DNA of 64,000 nt from Marinobacter sp. F3R08 (GTDB lineage: Bacteria > Pseudomonadota > Gammaproteobacteria > Pseudomonadales > Oleiphilaceae), in contig NZ_JAHKPI010000014.1 of NCBI RefSeq assembly GCF_018860425.1, positions 62,001 through 126,000 of the forward strand. The letters are read 5' to 3'. The notes under the pieces are model-generated. The model made no database searches. It was not told where the DNA came from and was given only the letters and a program-made list of their open reading frames with translations. The position numbers were made by a program, and so were the translations under genes. Positions 21,202-29,001 of this stretch are shown here, piece after piece. The number at the start of each line of letters is the position of its first letter. Within the stretch, counting starts at the first letter, position 1.

Positions 21202-23310
21202 TTACTCGGGGATTCGGAGCTGGTCGTCCGTAAAGACAATCCGGTCGCCGTCATCCGGAACCGGGTTGATTGCCGTCAGGTTGCTCTCCGCCAGCGGTGT
21301 CGTTATGTCGCCCCTGGGCACGGTACGGACCACCTGGCTTGGTGGCAGCGCCTGCTTCTCTGTCAGGTTTGCCCAGACCAGATCAAGCGCCTGAAAGTAG
21401 TAATGGTGCAGCGGAACATAACGATCAGCCACGCCCGGGAAGCCATTGAGCACATCCAGATGATGGGCATTCAGGATCTCGTAGTAACGCAGATTGCTGT
21501 TCTCGCCTTCCACCCGTTGATTCAGACCATAGTACGGCCTTGAGGTGTGGTTGATCGGCAAAATGGCATCGGCCCGGCCTGTCACAAAGACCGCTGGTTT
21601 ACCCTGCAGGTCACCACTGGCCCGTATCTCGGAGATGCCCCCGGCAATGGCTGACGCCAATTCCGCGTCCGAACCATCCAGAGCCGCGTTGGTCACCGCA
21701 TCGCTCCCCCGAACAAGACTGCGAAGACAAAGCAGGGCATCCAGCCCATAGTCCATCTGGTTCGAGCTCGGTGAGGCGCTGACCGACAGATTGGTCGGTT
21801 GACCGTCAGCACCGTCATAAACAATGCTCACCCCGGCCGTTGGCGGTATGCCATTACTTGCAGAAAACAGAGCGGCTTCCGCGGCCGGGGCCAACTGGGT
21901 CACCGCGCCGTCGGCACTGCTGGTCGCGCCCAGACTCAGGTCACAGACCCGATCCTCAACACCCGCTCGGCCATAGGCATTGGCATAGGTCATGGCAATG
22001 CTCGGTGCCACCGCCAGACCGAAATGCACCGGAGCCAGCAGATTCTGCTCTGGCTGAATACCGAACTCCTCGTTCAGAATACGCAGGGCATCGGTGGCCC
22101 GGTCGTCCAGAGTAGCGCCGGTCACCAGCCCTTTGTTGGCAAGGCTATTACAGATGTTTTCACCAATAGCAGGGGGATTGAAAGCTGCATTGAGTGGCGC
22201 AGTGTCGCGAATCTCCGGGGCCTGATTGGCACAACCCTGGTATACGGCCAGTGCCGTTGTGTAGTCCAGAAGACTTCGGCTGTGCTCAGTGAGAGCGGGA
22301 CCTTCACCCTGGCGAATGGTAAAGCTGTGATCGACCTCCGGATTCACATTCGGTTCTGACACCGCGATACCATCAATCAGCCCACTGACATCCTGTTCAG
22401 CCGCACGAACGGAAGAACCACCGCCATTAGACACACTGGAGGCAATCACCACCGTATTGTCGGGTTGGATACTCTGAAGAACCTGCCCATTACCCAGTTC
22501 CCGGCCAAACTTCTCATTCAGCACGTAGAAACCAAATTCGATGGACTGCAAGACATGGCGACCCCAGTCCGCTTCCGGATTGGTCTTTGAATGGGCATGC
22601 TTCCAGGCAAAGCGATCTGGCCAGGCGTCATTAAACGCGCTTCTTTGCTCATCAGTCAGGTCAGCACGAAACTGAACCGCCTCATCTGCCGTGGTCAGTG
22701 TTCCGTCAATTCGTTGTGCAGCGTTGCTGACCAGATTGTGTGAACCGGTCCCGGTACCTTTGTCCGTGTAGACCACGGCACAACCTTTTTTCAGGCCCCA
22801 CTCGCCGGCAGTACCAATTGCCCCGTAAATTCCACGGGAACCAGACGACGGCGCGGTAACCATGCAAGGGCGCTCAATATCAAAGCTGTCGGGCACCTGA
22901 GCCATCACCGTCACGGGCACATCCGCTCCAGGGACCAACATGGAAGCAATGTATTCGTCGCCGGCGATCCGACCTTCCCCACTGGCACCAACCTGCGGAC
23001 CGAAAAAGGTTCCGTAACCACCTCCGGGAACGGTATCGACCAGAGCCCGGTAGTTACTGTAGATGGCGAGTCGGCGAAGTTCTGCCGCGGTGGGGTTGAG
23101 GGGGTCTGAAAACTCAGGCGCGCTGGCACTGGCCAGCCCGTCAGCTCCCAGACCGGCGGTCAGCAGGTCATCAGTCAGCCCATCGTAGCTGGTCTGGCTT
23201 ATCTCTCCGAGGACGAAGTCAGGAATTGCATTGAAGGGCTTACCATCCTTACAGGCAGTGAGGCTCAACCCCGAAGCGCCGATCAGGGCGCAGAGCATTA
23301 CTCGTTTCAT
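21202..23310 (-). CDS. D-(-)-3-hydroxybutyrate oligomer hydrolase, lipoprotein
   Basis: 702 residues, the size of the 3HBOH family (PF10605 by my recognition), which splits 3HB oligomers to monomers. The N-terminus is a lipoprotein signal ending LSLTAC with Cys20. [39 protein letters not shown] is the family hallmark, and [11 protein letters not shown] is a serine-nucleophile type motif. Lipidation suggests envelope anchoring, so oligomers would be cut at or outside the outer membrane and monomers imported by the TRAP system. It has its own sigma-54 promoter and dyad sites. Confidence 0.88.
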   Translation of the reverse strand: MKRVMLCALIGASGLSLTACKDGKPFNAIPDFVLGEISQTSYDGLTDDLLTAGLGADGLASASAPEFSDPLNPTAAELRRLAIYSNYRALVDTVPGGGYGTFFGPQVGASGEGRIAGDEYIASMLVPGADVPVTVMAQVPDSFDIERPCMVTAPSSGSRGIYGAIGTAGEWGLKKGCAVVYTDKGTGTGSHNLVSNAAQRIDGTLTTADEAVQFRADLTDEQRSAFNDAWPDRFAWKHAHSKTNPEADWGRHVLQSIEFGFYVLNEKFGRELGNGQVLQSIQPDNTVVIASSVSNGGGSSVRAAEQDVSGLIDGIAVSEPNVNPEVDHSFTIRQGEGPALTEHSRSLLDYTTALAVYQGCANQAPEIRDTAPLNAAFNPPAIGENICNSLANKGLVTGATLDDRATDALRILNEEFGIQPEQNLLAPVHFGLAVAPSIAMTYANAYGRAGVEDRVCDLSLGATSSADGAVTQLAPAAEAALFSASNGIPPTAGVSIVYDGADGQPTNLSVSASPSSNQMDYGLDALLCLRSLVRGSDAVTNAALDGSDAELASAIAGGISEIRASGDLQGKPAVFVTGRADAILPINHTSRPYYGLNQRVEGENSNLRYYEILNAHHLDVLNGFPGVADRYVPLHHYYFQALDLVWANLTEKQALPPSQVVRTVPRGDITTPLAESNLTAINPVPDDGDRIVFTDDQLRIPE

Positions 23311-23376
23311 GATCGTTCCTTGTTTGTTGTTGTAAACGAACAGACCAGGCCCTCGAGCCGGGCCTCAGAAACGCCA

Positions 23377-23393
23377 TGCGGATCCTGTGCCAA
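23377..23393 (-). promoter_or_regulatory. Sigma-54 promoter of the 3HB-oligomer hydrolase gene
   Basis: The minus strand reads TTGGCACAGGATCCGCA, with a complete TTGGCAC arm and GC exactly 10 bases after GG. Transcription should start near 23366, leaving a leader of about 55 bases before the ATG at 23310. Confidence 0.8.
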
Positions 23394-23453
23394 AACATTA
23401 ACCAACTGTTTTATAAAGCTTTATTTAATAAACAGATCGTAGGAAAAGAAAAT

Positions 23454-23471
23454 CATCCGGACTTCCGGACA
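23454..23471. promoter_or_regulatory. Activator site, promoter-proximal (hydrolase gene)
   Basis: CATCCGG-ACTT-CCGGACA, matching TGTCCGG-N4-CCGGACA at 12 of 14 positions. Its centre is about 84 bases above the -12 element, nearly the same distance as at the uptake operon. Confidence 0.6.
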
Positions 23472-23544
23472 ATGAAAAGCAACGAAGTTCGGGGAAAACA
23501 GCAGTGTCGCCTGCCTGGCGCTGGCTGTCCCAGAAAACAGACAC

Positions 23545-23562
23545 TGTATGGAATACCGGACA
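23545..23562. promoter_or_regulatory. Activator site, distal (hydrolase gene)
   Basis: On the minus strand TGTCCGG-TATT-CCATACA, matching the dyad at 12 of 14 positions and identical to the uptake-operon proximal site at 15 of 18 bases. Confidence 0.65.
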
Positions 23563-23668
23563 ATGAGAAGACACGCCGCGTTCGATGGCAGTCCAGCGCC
23601 CGTCAGCAGCAGCCTCCTGATGCCGCCGGGTTGCCTGATACGTCATCATGCGTGTGGCCGTTGAGAAC

Positions 23669-24031
23669 CTAGCCAATCCCGATAAACGGAAGCAGACTCA
23701 GGCCCATGATCACCAGAATCGCCACGCAGGCTGCGAGGGTTCGAACCGGTCGCCGTCTGAGCATAAACCAGAAGCCGCCCGAATCCCCCCGGGCCAGGTG
23801 CTCCTCATACACCTGCCTCTGGCGTTCAAAGCGTTGCTGCTGATACTCATCAAGCAGTGCTCTGGCCCGAGCGGCCTCGTCATCATCGTGCACCCAGAAA
23901 CCGCCCATACTAATACCCCAACGGCTTGGCGGCGTTTCGTAAAAAGCCACTTCGTGGGCATCGAACAGCGCCCGGATTTCATCGGCTTCGTCATCGGGCA
24001 CATGGCGGAGATTCATCAAGTGGTGCGGCAT
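23669..24031 (-). CDS. Small membrane-anchored protein, DUF6164-like
   Basis: 120 residues. The N-terminal motif NLRHVPDDEADEIRALFDAH and the WGISMGGFWVHDDDEA region resemble a small conserved gammaproteobacterial family I think is DUF6164. One C-terminal membrane segment (about 98-118) would anchor the soluble part to the inner membrane. The start could be the ATG at 24031 or 24016; neither has a strong ribosome site. It is divergent from the DUF2868 gene across 88 bases. Function unknown. Confidence 0.65.
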   Translation of the reverse strand: MPHHLMNLRHVPDDEADEIRALFDAHEVAFYETPPSRWGISMGGFWVHDDDEAARARALLDEYQQQRFERQRQVYEEHLARGDSGGFWFMLRRRPVRTLAACVAILVIMGLSLLPFIGIG

Positions 24032-24119
24032 GGAAGCTCGTTGTCTGGTATCGGATGCGGGAATCCCTATATCCTAGCATCAAAGCAAGACTGGCCAAAT
24101 TCGACACCCGGAACCGTGA

Positions 24120-25529
24120 ATGACCGATAGCCCCCTCCGACTGCTGCTGGATTTTGACAATCAGGCGCAACGGGACAGATCGCAAGCCCCGAACTTCCTG
24201 CATCGCCGGGATCGCAAGTTCGCATTGATGTGTGAACAACAGGGCGTTGCCCCGAATCCCCCCCGTTGGCTGGCGCACCTGAAACGCCTCAGTGGACCAG
24301 AGGCAAGCCCGGCATCCACCGATCGGCCCCTGAAAACATGGCGTCGGATCAATCGGGGATTTGCAGCCGTTGGCACCCTTGCAGGTCTGTTTACCATGGC
24401 CGGGCTGCTATTTTACGATGGCGGACAACGCATCAACATTACCGTTATCCTTGCGTTTGTGTTGTTGCAACTGTTGCTCGCCCTGTTCACCACTGCACAG
24501 TCATTGGCCGGATGGCAGCCCTGGCGCGGATTGCTGCGGCGTTTTGTAACCGGCCAGAGCAACGGGATGTTCAACAGGCTGCACCCCTTACTGATGGCCA
24601 GGGCCGCTCATGTTGGCGGTATCTGCTTCGCCACCGCGGGCCTGGTCACTCTGGTGACCATGGTGGTGATCCACGACCTTGCCTTTGGCTGGAGCACCAC
24701 GCTGGAAACCGCAGCGGCAAGCTACCACGGACTGATTCAGGCCGTGGCTACTCCCTGGGCCCGGGTTTGGCCGGCAGCGGCTCCGGATATTGCACTCATT
24801 GAAGCCACCCGTTTTTTCCGTGCCGGCGGCGACAACGCCAGTGCGAGTCCTGCCCAATGGGGCCAATGGTGGCCATTTGTCGCCATGCTCTGGGCCACAT
24901 GGGTGCTGTTGCCACGACTGCTGCTCTGGTGTCTGGCTTCTGTCCAGATCCGGCAAAAAGCCCATCAGCTACTGGTCGGCCATCCCGCCATGCATGCCCT
25001 TCTGTATCGCCTGGAAACGCCCACCCTGGACACTGGCAATAGCCACCATGATGCCGATGACCTCCCCGATACCCGGGACCGCAACAGTCTGCTTCCATTG
25101 CCCGACAGCGATACCCTGTTGTGTTGGGCCGGTGCCGGTGAGCCGGAACTACCCGACGCCCTGCGATCCGGCAAACAGCTCATTCTCCGGGCTGGCGGCA
25201 GTGCCAGTCTGGCCGATGATGACCAGGCCCTCCAGCGGATTGCAGACCATCTGGCAATGGGAACCAACGCGGTGGTCCTGTTGGTTCGTGGCTGGGAACC
25301 GCCCACCGGCGAGCTCCAGGATTTTCTGGAAACCGCCCGTGACACCTGGCCCGGCACAACACGGGTAGCCCTGGTGCCTCTGGCTGCGGACATCAGAAAC
25401 GAACCCGACCACCACCAGATCCAGCCCTGGCTGCGGTTTGCTGAACGCCTGGGCACGGAGTTCGTTCAGGTGTCTCTGCCGCCCTTTCAGACCCCCGATC
25501 CCTATATCGTCCACAGAGGGCTGTCATGA
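24120..25529 (+). CDS. DUF2868 integral membrane protein
   Basis: 469 residues. Four predicted membrane segments (near 78-98, 106-126, 160-180 and 238-262) precede a soluble C-terminal half of about 200 residues. It matches my memory of DUF2868 proteins, always found beside a DUF3482 GTPase. The stop overlaps the start of the GTPase gene as ATGA, so the two are translationally coupled and probably form a complex at the inner membrane. The biochemical role is unknown. Confidence 0.75.
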   Translation: MTDSPLRLLLDFDNQAQRDRSQAPNFLHRRDRKFALMCEQQGVAPNPPRWLAHLKRLSGPEASPASTDRPLKTWRRINRGFAAVGTLAGLFTMAGLLFYDGGQRINITVILAFVLLQLLLALFTTAQSLAGWQPWRGLLRRFVTGQSNGMFNRLHPLLMARAAHVGGICFATAGLVTLVTMVVIHDLAFGWSTTLETAAASYHGLIQAVATPWARVWPAAAPDIALIEATRFFRAGGDNASASPAQWGQWWPFVAMLWATWVLLPRLLLWCLASVQIRQKAHQLLVGHPAMHALLYRLETPTLDTGNSHHDADDLPDTRDRNSLLPLPDSDTLLCWAGAGEPELPDALRSGKQLILRAGGSASLADDDQALQRIADHLAMGTNAVVLLVRGWEPPTGELQDFLETARDTWPGTTRVALVPLAADIRNEPDHHQIQPWLRFAERLGTEFVQVSLPPFQTPDPYIVHRGLS

Positions 25530-26956
25530 TGCCGGCACCCACATTTGCCGTGGTCGGCCACCCCAACAAGGGCAAATCCAGTGTGGTGGCGACCCTGTCC
25601 CAGAACGATGCCATTGCTATTGCCCTGGAACCGGGAACCACCCGTAAGCGCCATACCTACCCGTTGAAAGTCGATGGGCGGACACTCTACACTCTGGTGG
25701 ACACCCCGGGATTCCAGCGCCCCAGGCGGGTAATGCAATGGCTGGAAGCTCACAGTGTATCCGCCTCCGACCACACCGATGCCCTCCGGGCCTTCGTGAC
25801 ACAGCATCAGGGCGATGGCCGGTTCACCGATGAGTGCGAGCTTCTGACACCATTACTGGAAGGCGCAGGCATTATCTATGTCGTGGATGGTTCAGTACCC
25901 TACAGCCCCGAACATGAAGCAGAAATGACCATCCTGCGTTGGGCAGGTCGGCCAAGCCTGGCAGTAATCAACAGCATCGGCGTTGACGACTACAGTGACA
26001 CCTGGCAGGCAGCACTCGGCCAATTTTTTCAGGTTGTGCGCAAGTTCGACGCTGTTCGTGCCTCTTTTGCGCAGCATCTCAGCCTGTTACGAGCATTCGG
26101 ACAACTGGAGCCGGCCTGGGAAGTGCCACTGGAGCAGGCTATCCAGCACCTTTCCGACCAACGGCTGCATCGCCGCCGACAGGCTGCCTTACTGATTGCC
26201 AGGGCGCTCGGGGACATGATGTCCTACCGGGAAAAGCGCACTCTGACTGCCAGTCAGACCACCGAAACCAGCGACGGCACTCTGGCCGATCAGTTGCGAA
26301 AACGCTGGTACCGGAACCAGCGAAAACGAGAACAGACCCTGCGTGTGGACATCGAACACCTGTACCAGCATCAACGTATTGAGCGCCAGGAAGCCGAACT
26401 GGAGTGGCACAGTGAGCATGATCTGTTTTCTGAAGACAGCCGCAAAGCCTGGGCGGTGAGCAAGCGTTACCTGGCCACAGCCGGCTTTGGCGCCGGGGCT
26501 GTCAGCGGAGCCGGCATTGATGCTCTGACCCTGGGATCTTCTCTGGGTACCGGTGCACTGGTAGGCGGCCTGATTGGCGCCGCCGGCAGTTATTTCTATG
26601 GCGACCGGCTGGCGCTGCCGGCACTGAACATCGGCGCTCTCAGAGACGGCTTGAAAACAGCCACTTTCGGCCCTGTACAGGACAGCCAGTTCGGCTATGT
26701 TGTATTGGGGCGTGCCGTGGATCACTGGTGGCACATCAGCCACCGGAATCACGCCGGCAGGGATCTTCTGGACCTTGAGCCAGCAGACCACCACTGGCTG
26801 GAAAATCTCGGAAAAAGCGACCGGCATGACATCCAGAAGGCCTTCGACAAGTGTCGTAAACAGCAACCTCTGGACGAGCGTCAGCGGGAGAAATTCAGCC
26901 TGGCCATTGAGCAGGCCATGGCTGTTTACGACGATTGGCGGTTGAACCGTACCTGA
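25526..26956 (+). CDS. DUF3482 family GTPase
   Basis: 476 residues. An Era-like G domain occupies the N-terminal half: G1 GHPNKGKS (11-18), G3 DTPG near 64, and a G4 region VINSIGVDD that departs from NKxD. A charged helical middle (about 225-300) follows. Then comes a glycine-rich hydrophobic stretch (GAGAVSGAGIDALTLGSSLG and beyond, about 312-355) that could insert into membrane. It is coupled to the DUF2868 gene. A membrane-associated GTPase is clear from motifs; its process is not known to me. Confidence 0.8.
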   Translation: MMPAPTFAVVGHPNKGKSSVVATLSQNDAIAIALEPGTTRKRHTYPLKVDGRTLYTLVDTPGFQRPRRVMQWLEAHSVSASDHTDALRAFVTQHQGDGRFTDECELLTPLLEGAGIIYVVDGSVPYSPEHEAEMTILRWAGRPSLAVINSIGVDDYSDTWQAALGQFFQVVRKFDAVRASFAQHLSLLRAFGQLEPAWEVPLEQAIQHLSDQRLHRRRQAALLIARALGDMMSYREKRTLTASQTTETSDGTLADQLRKRWYRNQRKREQTLRVDIEHLYQHQRIERQEAELEWHSEHDLFSEDSRKAWAVSKRYLATAGFGAGAVSGAGIDALTLGSSLGTGALVGGLIGAAGSYFYGDRLALPALNIGALRDGLKTATFGPVQDSQFGYVVLGRAVDHWWHISHRNHAGRDLLDLEPADHHWLENLGKSDRHDIQKAFDKCRKQQPLDERQREKFSLAIEQAMAVYDDWRLNRT

Positions 26957-27006
26957 AAGGAATGTTTATACTAAAAAGCTATTCCATCACGATATGAGGA
27001 ATGTGA

Positions 27007-27402
27007 ATGAAAATCGTACGAGTGCAAGACATTATCGGTACCGAGCGCGAAGTGACCGGCCCTGGCTGGACAAGCCGCCGCATGCTGCTGAAAAAGGACG
27101 GCATGGGCTTCTCCTTCCACGAAACCATCATTCCCGCGGGCGCCGAACTGAACCTCTGGTACAAGCACCATCTGGAGGCGGTCTACTGTGTTGCCGGCAA
27201 TGGCAAGATCCTGGACAAGGCCACCGGCGAAACCCACGAGATCACCGATGGCACGCTCTACGCACTCGACAAGCATGACCAGCACACGCTGTATGGCGGC
27301 ACCGAAGACATGCGGCTGATCTGTGCCTTCAACCCGCCGGTCACCGGCCGGGAAGTCCACGATGAAGACGGCGCCTATCTGCCAGACACCAGTGAAGACT
27401 GA
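27007..27402 (+). CDS. ectC: Ectoine synthase
   Basis: 131 residues, full-length EctC cupin that cyclises N-gamma-acetyl-diaminobutyrate to the osmolyte ectoine. The expected metal ligands Glu57, Tyr85 and His93 are all present, as are [17 protein letters not shown]-type ([17 protein letters not shown]), LEAVYC and the C-terminal [22 protein letters not shown] lies before the ATG. No ectA or ectB is adjacent, which is unusual because they are normally one operon. A weak promoter (TTGAAC, 19 bases, TATACT at 26967-26972) overlaps the end of the upstream gene. A transporter gene follows five bases after the stop. Confidence 0.93.
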   Translation: MKIVRVQDIIGTEREVTGPGWTSRRMLLKKDGMGFSFHETIIPAGAELNLWYKHHLEAVYCVAGNGKILDKATGETHEITDGTLYALDKHDQHTLYGGTEDMRLICAFNPPVTGREVHDEDGAYLPDTSED

Positions 27403-27407
27403 TTCAC

Positions 27408-28631
27408 TTGCCTGTGGCTGAGCACCGCGCCACAAACACACCGCCACCGCCAGCCAGACTGCTGCCGGTGGCGGTGTTGCTTTGGTTCGCCGGTGTTTAT
27501 CTGCGCATCCCGGTACTCGTCGCACCGCCGTTGGCACCGTTCATCGGCGATGAACTGGCACTGACCCAGGCTCTTACTGGCGCCCTGACGACGCTCCCCA
27601 TCCTGATGCTGGCAATCGGATCCATGCCCGGCGCACTGGCCATTGCCCGCATGGGGCCTCGCAATACCCTGGCGCTGGCCATCGTTATCATGGTGATCGG
27701 CTCCGCCGGTCGCGGCCTGGTTCCCGACACCTTCACACTGATGCTCGCCAGTGCCGTTATGGGGCTGGGCGTGGCAATGATGCAACCGGCCTTGCCGGCC
27801 CTTCTGCCCAGATGGCTGGAACCCCATCATCTGGCTCTCGGTTCGGCCATCTACATGAACGGCATGCTGATGGGCGAATTCATCGGCGCCGGTATTACCC
27901 TGCCGGTCCTCATGCCACTGCTCGACAACAGCTGGCGCGCGACCCTCCTGGCCTGGTCACTCCCGGCCTTGGCGGTGGCCGTGGCCCTTTATCTGCCAAA
28001 GCGTGACCGGGCGAAACCCGTAGGCAAAGTCTCCTGGCTGCCAGACTGGAACAACCCACTTACGCTCAGAATCGGCTTGCTACTCGGCCTGTCCGGGTCA
28101 TTGTTCTTCGGCCTCAACGCTTACATGGGCAACCTGCTCGAACAGCAAGGTCAGTTTGAGAAACTCGCCGATGCGCTGTTCTGGTTTAACCTCGCCCAGG
28201 TTTTTGCCTCCCTGACCATGCTCAAGATGGCCCGCGTCTGGGTAGGACGCCGCTCTGCCATCATCGTTACCGCCACTCTGGGTATTCTGGGCACCCTGGG
28301 CGCTATCATCTTCTCCGGATGGTGGTCCATTGCCAGCGCTACCCTGATGAGCTTCACCGCCGGCATCCTCCTGATTCTTCTGGTAGCCGTGCCGCCACTG
28401 GTTACGCCCTCCCGGGAAACCGGCCGTCTCTCAGCCGGTACTTTCCTGGTCGGCTACACCATGGCCTTCTCAGTTCCCATGCTTGGTGGGCTGGTGGCGG
28501 ACTGGACCGGCGACGCAAGGCACGCCATCCTCACCATCCTCGCCTACAGTGTTCTGGTGCTGCCCCTGGCGTTCACCCTGGATCTGAAGCGAAAAAAGAT
28601 CCCGCCTGAAAACGGATTTGTTACCGACTGA
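27408..28631 (+). CDS. MFS transporter, CynX/NimT-like
   Basis: 407 residues with about 12 membrane segments. The first half (LPVAVLLWFAGVYLRIPVL, PGALAIARMGPR, PALLPRWLEP) resembles the CynX/NimT group of major facilitator proteins. The start is TTG at 27408, five bases after the ectC stop; a GTG at 27414 is also possible and neither has a strong ribosome site. The tight spacing suggests co-transcription with ectC. Export or import of ectoine or a precursor is an inference from that position only. Confidence 0.8.
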   Translation: MPVAEHRATNTPPPPARLLPVAVLLWFAGVYLRIPVLVAPPLAPFIGDELALTQALTGALTTLPILMLAIGSMPGALAIARMGPRNTLALAIVIMVIGSAGRGLVPDTFTLMLASAVMGLGVAMMQPALPALLPRWLEPHHLALGSAIYMNGMLMGEFIGAGITLPVLMPLLDNSWRATLLAWSLPALAVAVALYLPKRDRAKPVGKVSWLPDWNNPLTLRIGLLLGLSGSLFFGLNAYMGNLLEQQGQFEKLADALFWFNLAQVFASLTMLKMARVWVGRRSAIIVTATLGILGTLGAIIFSGWWSIASATLMSFTAGILLILLVAVPPLVTPSRETGRLSAGTFLVGYTMAFSVPMLGGLVADWTGDARHAILTILAYSVLVLPLAFTLDLKRKKIPPENGFVTD

Positions 28632-28703
28632 AAAGGAGGCCTTCAGATCGGTGCTGACCGTGATAAACTGCCGATTATTTGAACACAATGGCGTACCGCT
28701 TCT

Positions 28704-28916
28704 ATGTCAGACATCGCATCAATTGCCGCCGCCAGCACTCAACTGAGTCAGCAACGCGTGCAAGAGCAGGCCCAGATTTCTGTCCTCAAAGCGTCTCTCG
28801 ACATGGCTCAACAGGGTGCCTTACTGCTGCTTGAGGGCGTGACTGAAACGGCGGTGGTAACGACCGGCGCCAATCCATCGGACAACGTTGGCAGCCTGCT
28901 TGACGTAAGAGCCTGA
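28704..28916 (+). CDS. YjfB-type putative motility protein
   Basis: 70 residues: MSDIASIAAASTQLSQQRVQEQAQISVLKASLDMAQQ then ALLLLEGV and a flexible Gly/Asn-rich tail. This matches the short YjfB family associated by name with motility, often near flagellar genes; here no flagellar gene is adjacent. It is cytoplasmic and mostly helical. The molecular role of the family is not established to my knowledge. Confidence 0.75.
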   Translation: MSDIASIAAASTQLSQQRVQEQAQISVLKASLDMAQQGALLLLEGVTETAVVTTGANPSDNVGSLLDVRA

Positions 28917-28942
28917 TTTCATAGCCCCCTCCACAACAACTG

Positions 28943-28969
28943 CCGGGCAAGTGGATAACCAGTGCCCGG
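28943..28969. terminator. Hairpin between YjfB-like gene and hrpB
   Basis: CCGGGCA (28943-28949) and TGCCCGG (28963-28969) form a 7-bp stem, with a further GTGG/CCA pairing possible in the loop. It lies between convergent genes. The T content downstream is modest. Confidence 0.5.
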
Positions 28970-29001
28970 ATGTTCCTGTTCCACCCGAATCACTGTCATG
29001 A

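Larger units (their letters stand above)
23311..23668. other. Regulatory region of the 3HB-oligomer hydrolase gene
   Basis: 358 bases from the hydrolase start to the end of the next minus-strand gene. It holds a -24/-12 promoter, two dyad sites, and an AT-rich stretch between promoter and proximal site that could bend. No further gene is seen. Confidence 0.75.
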
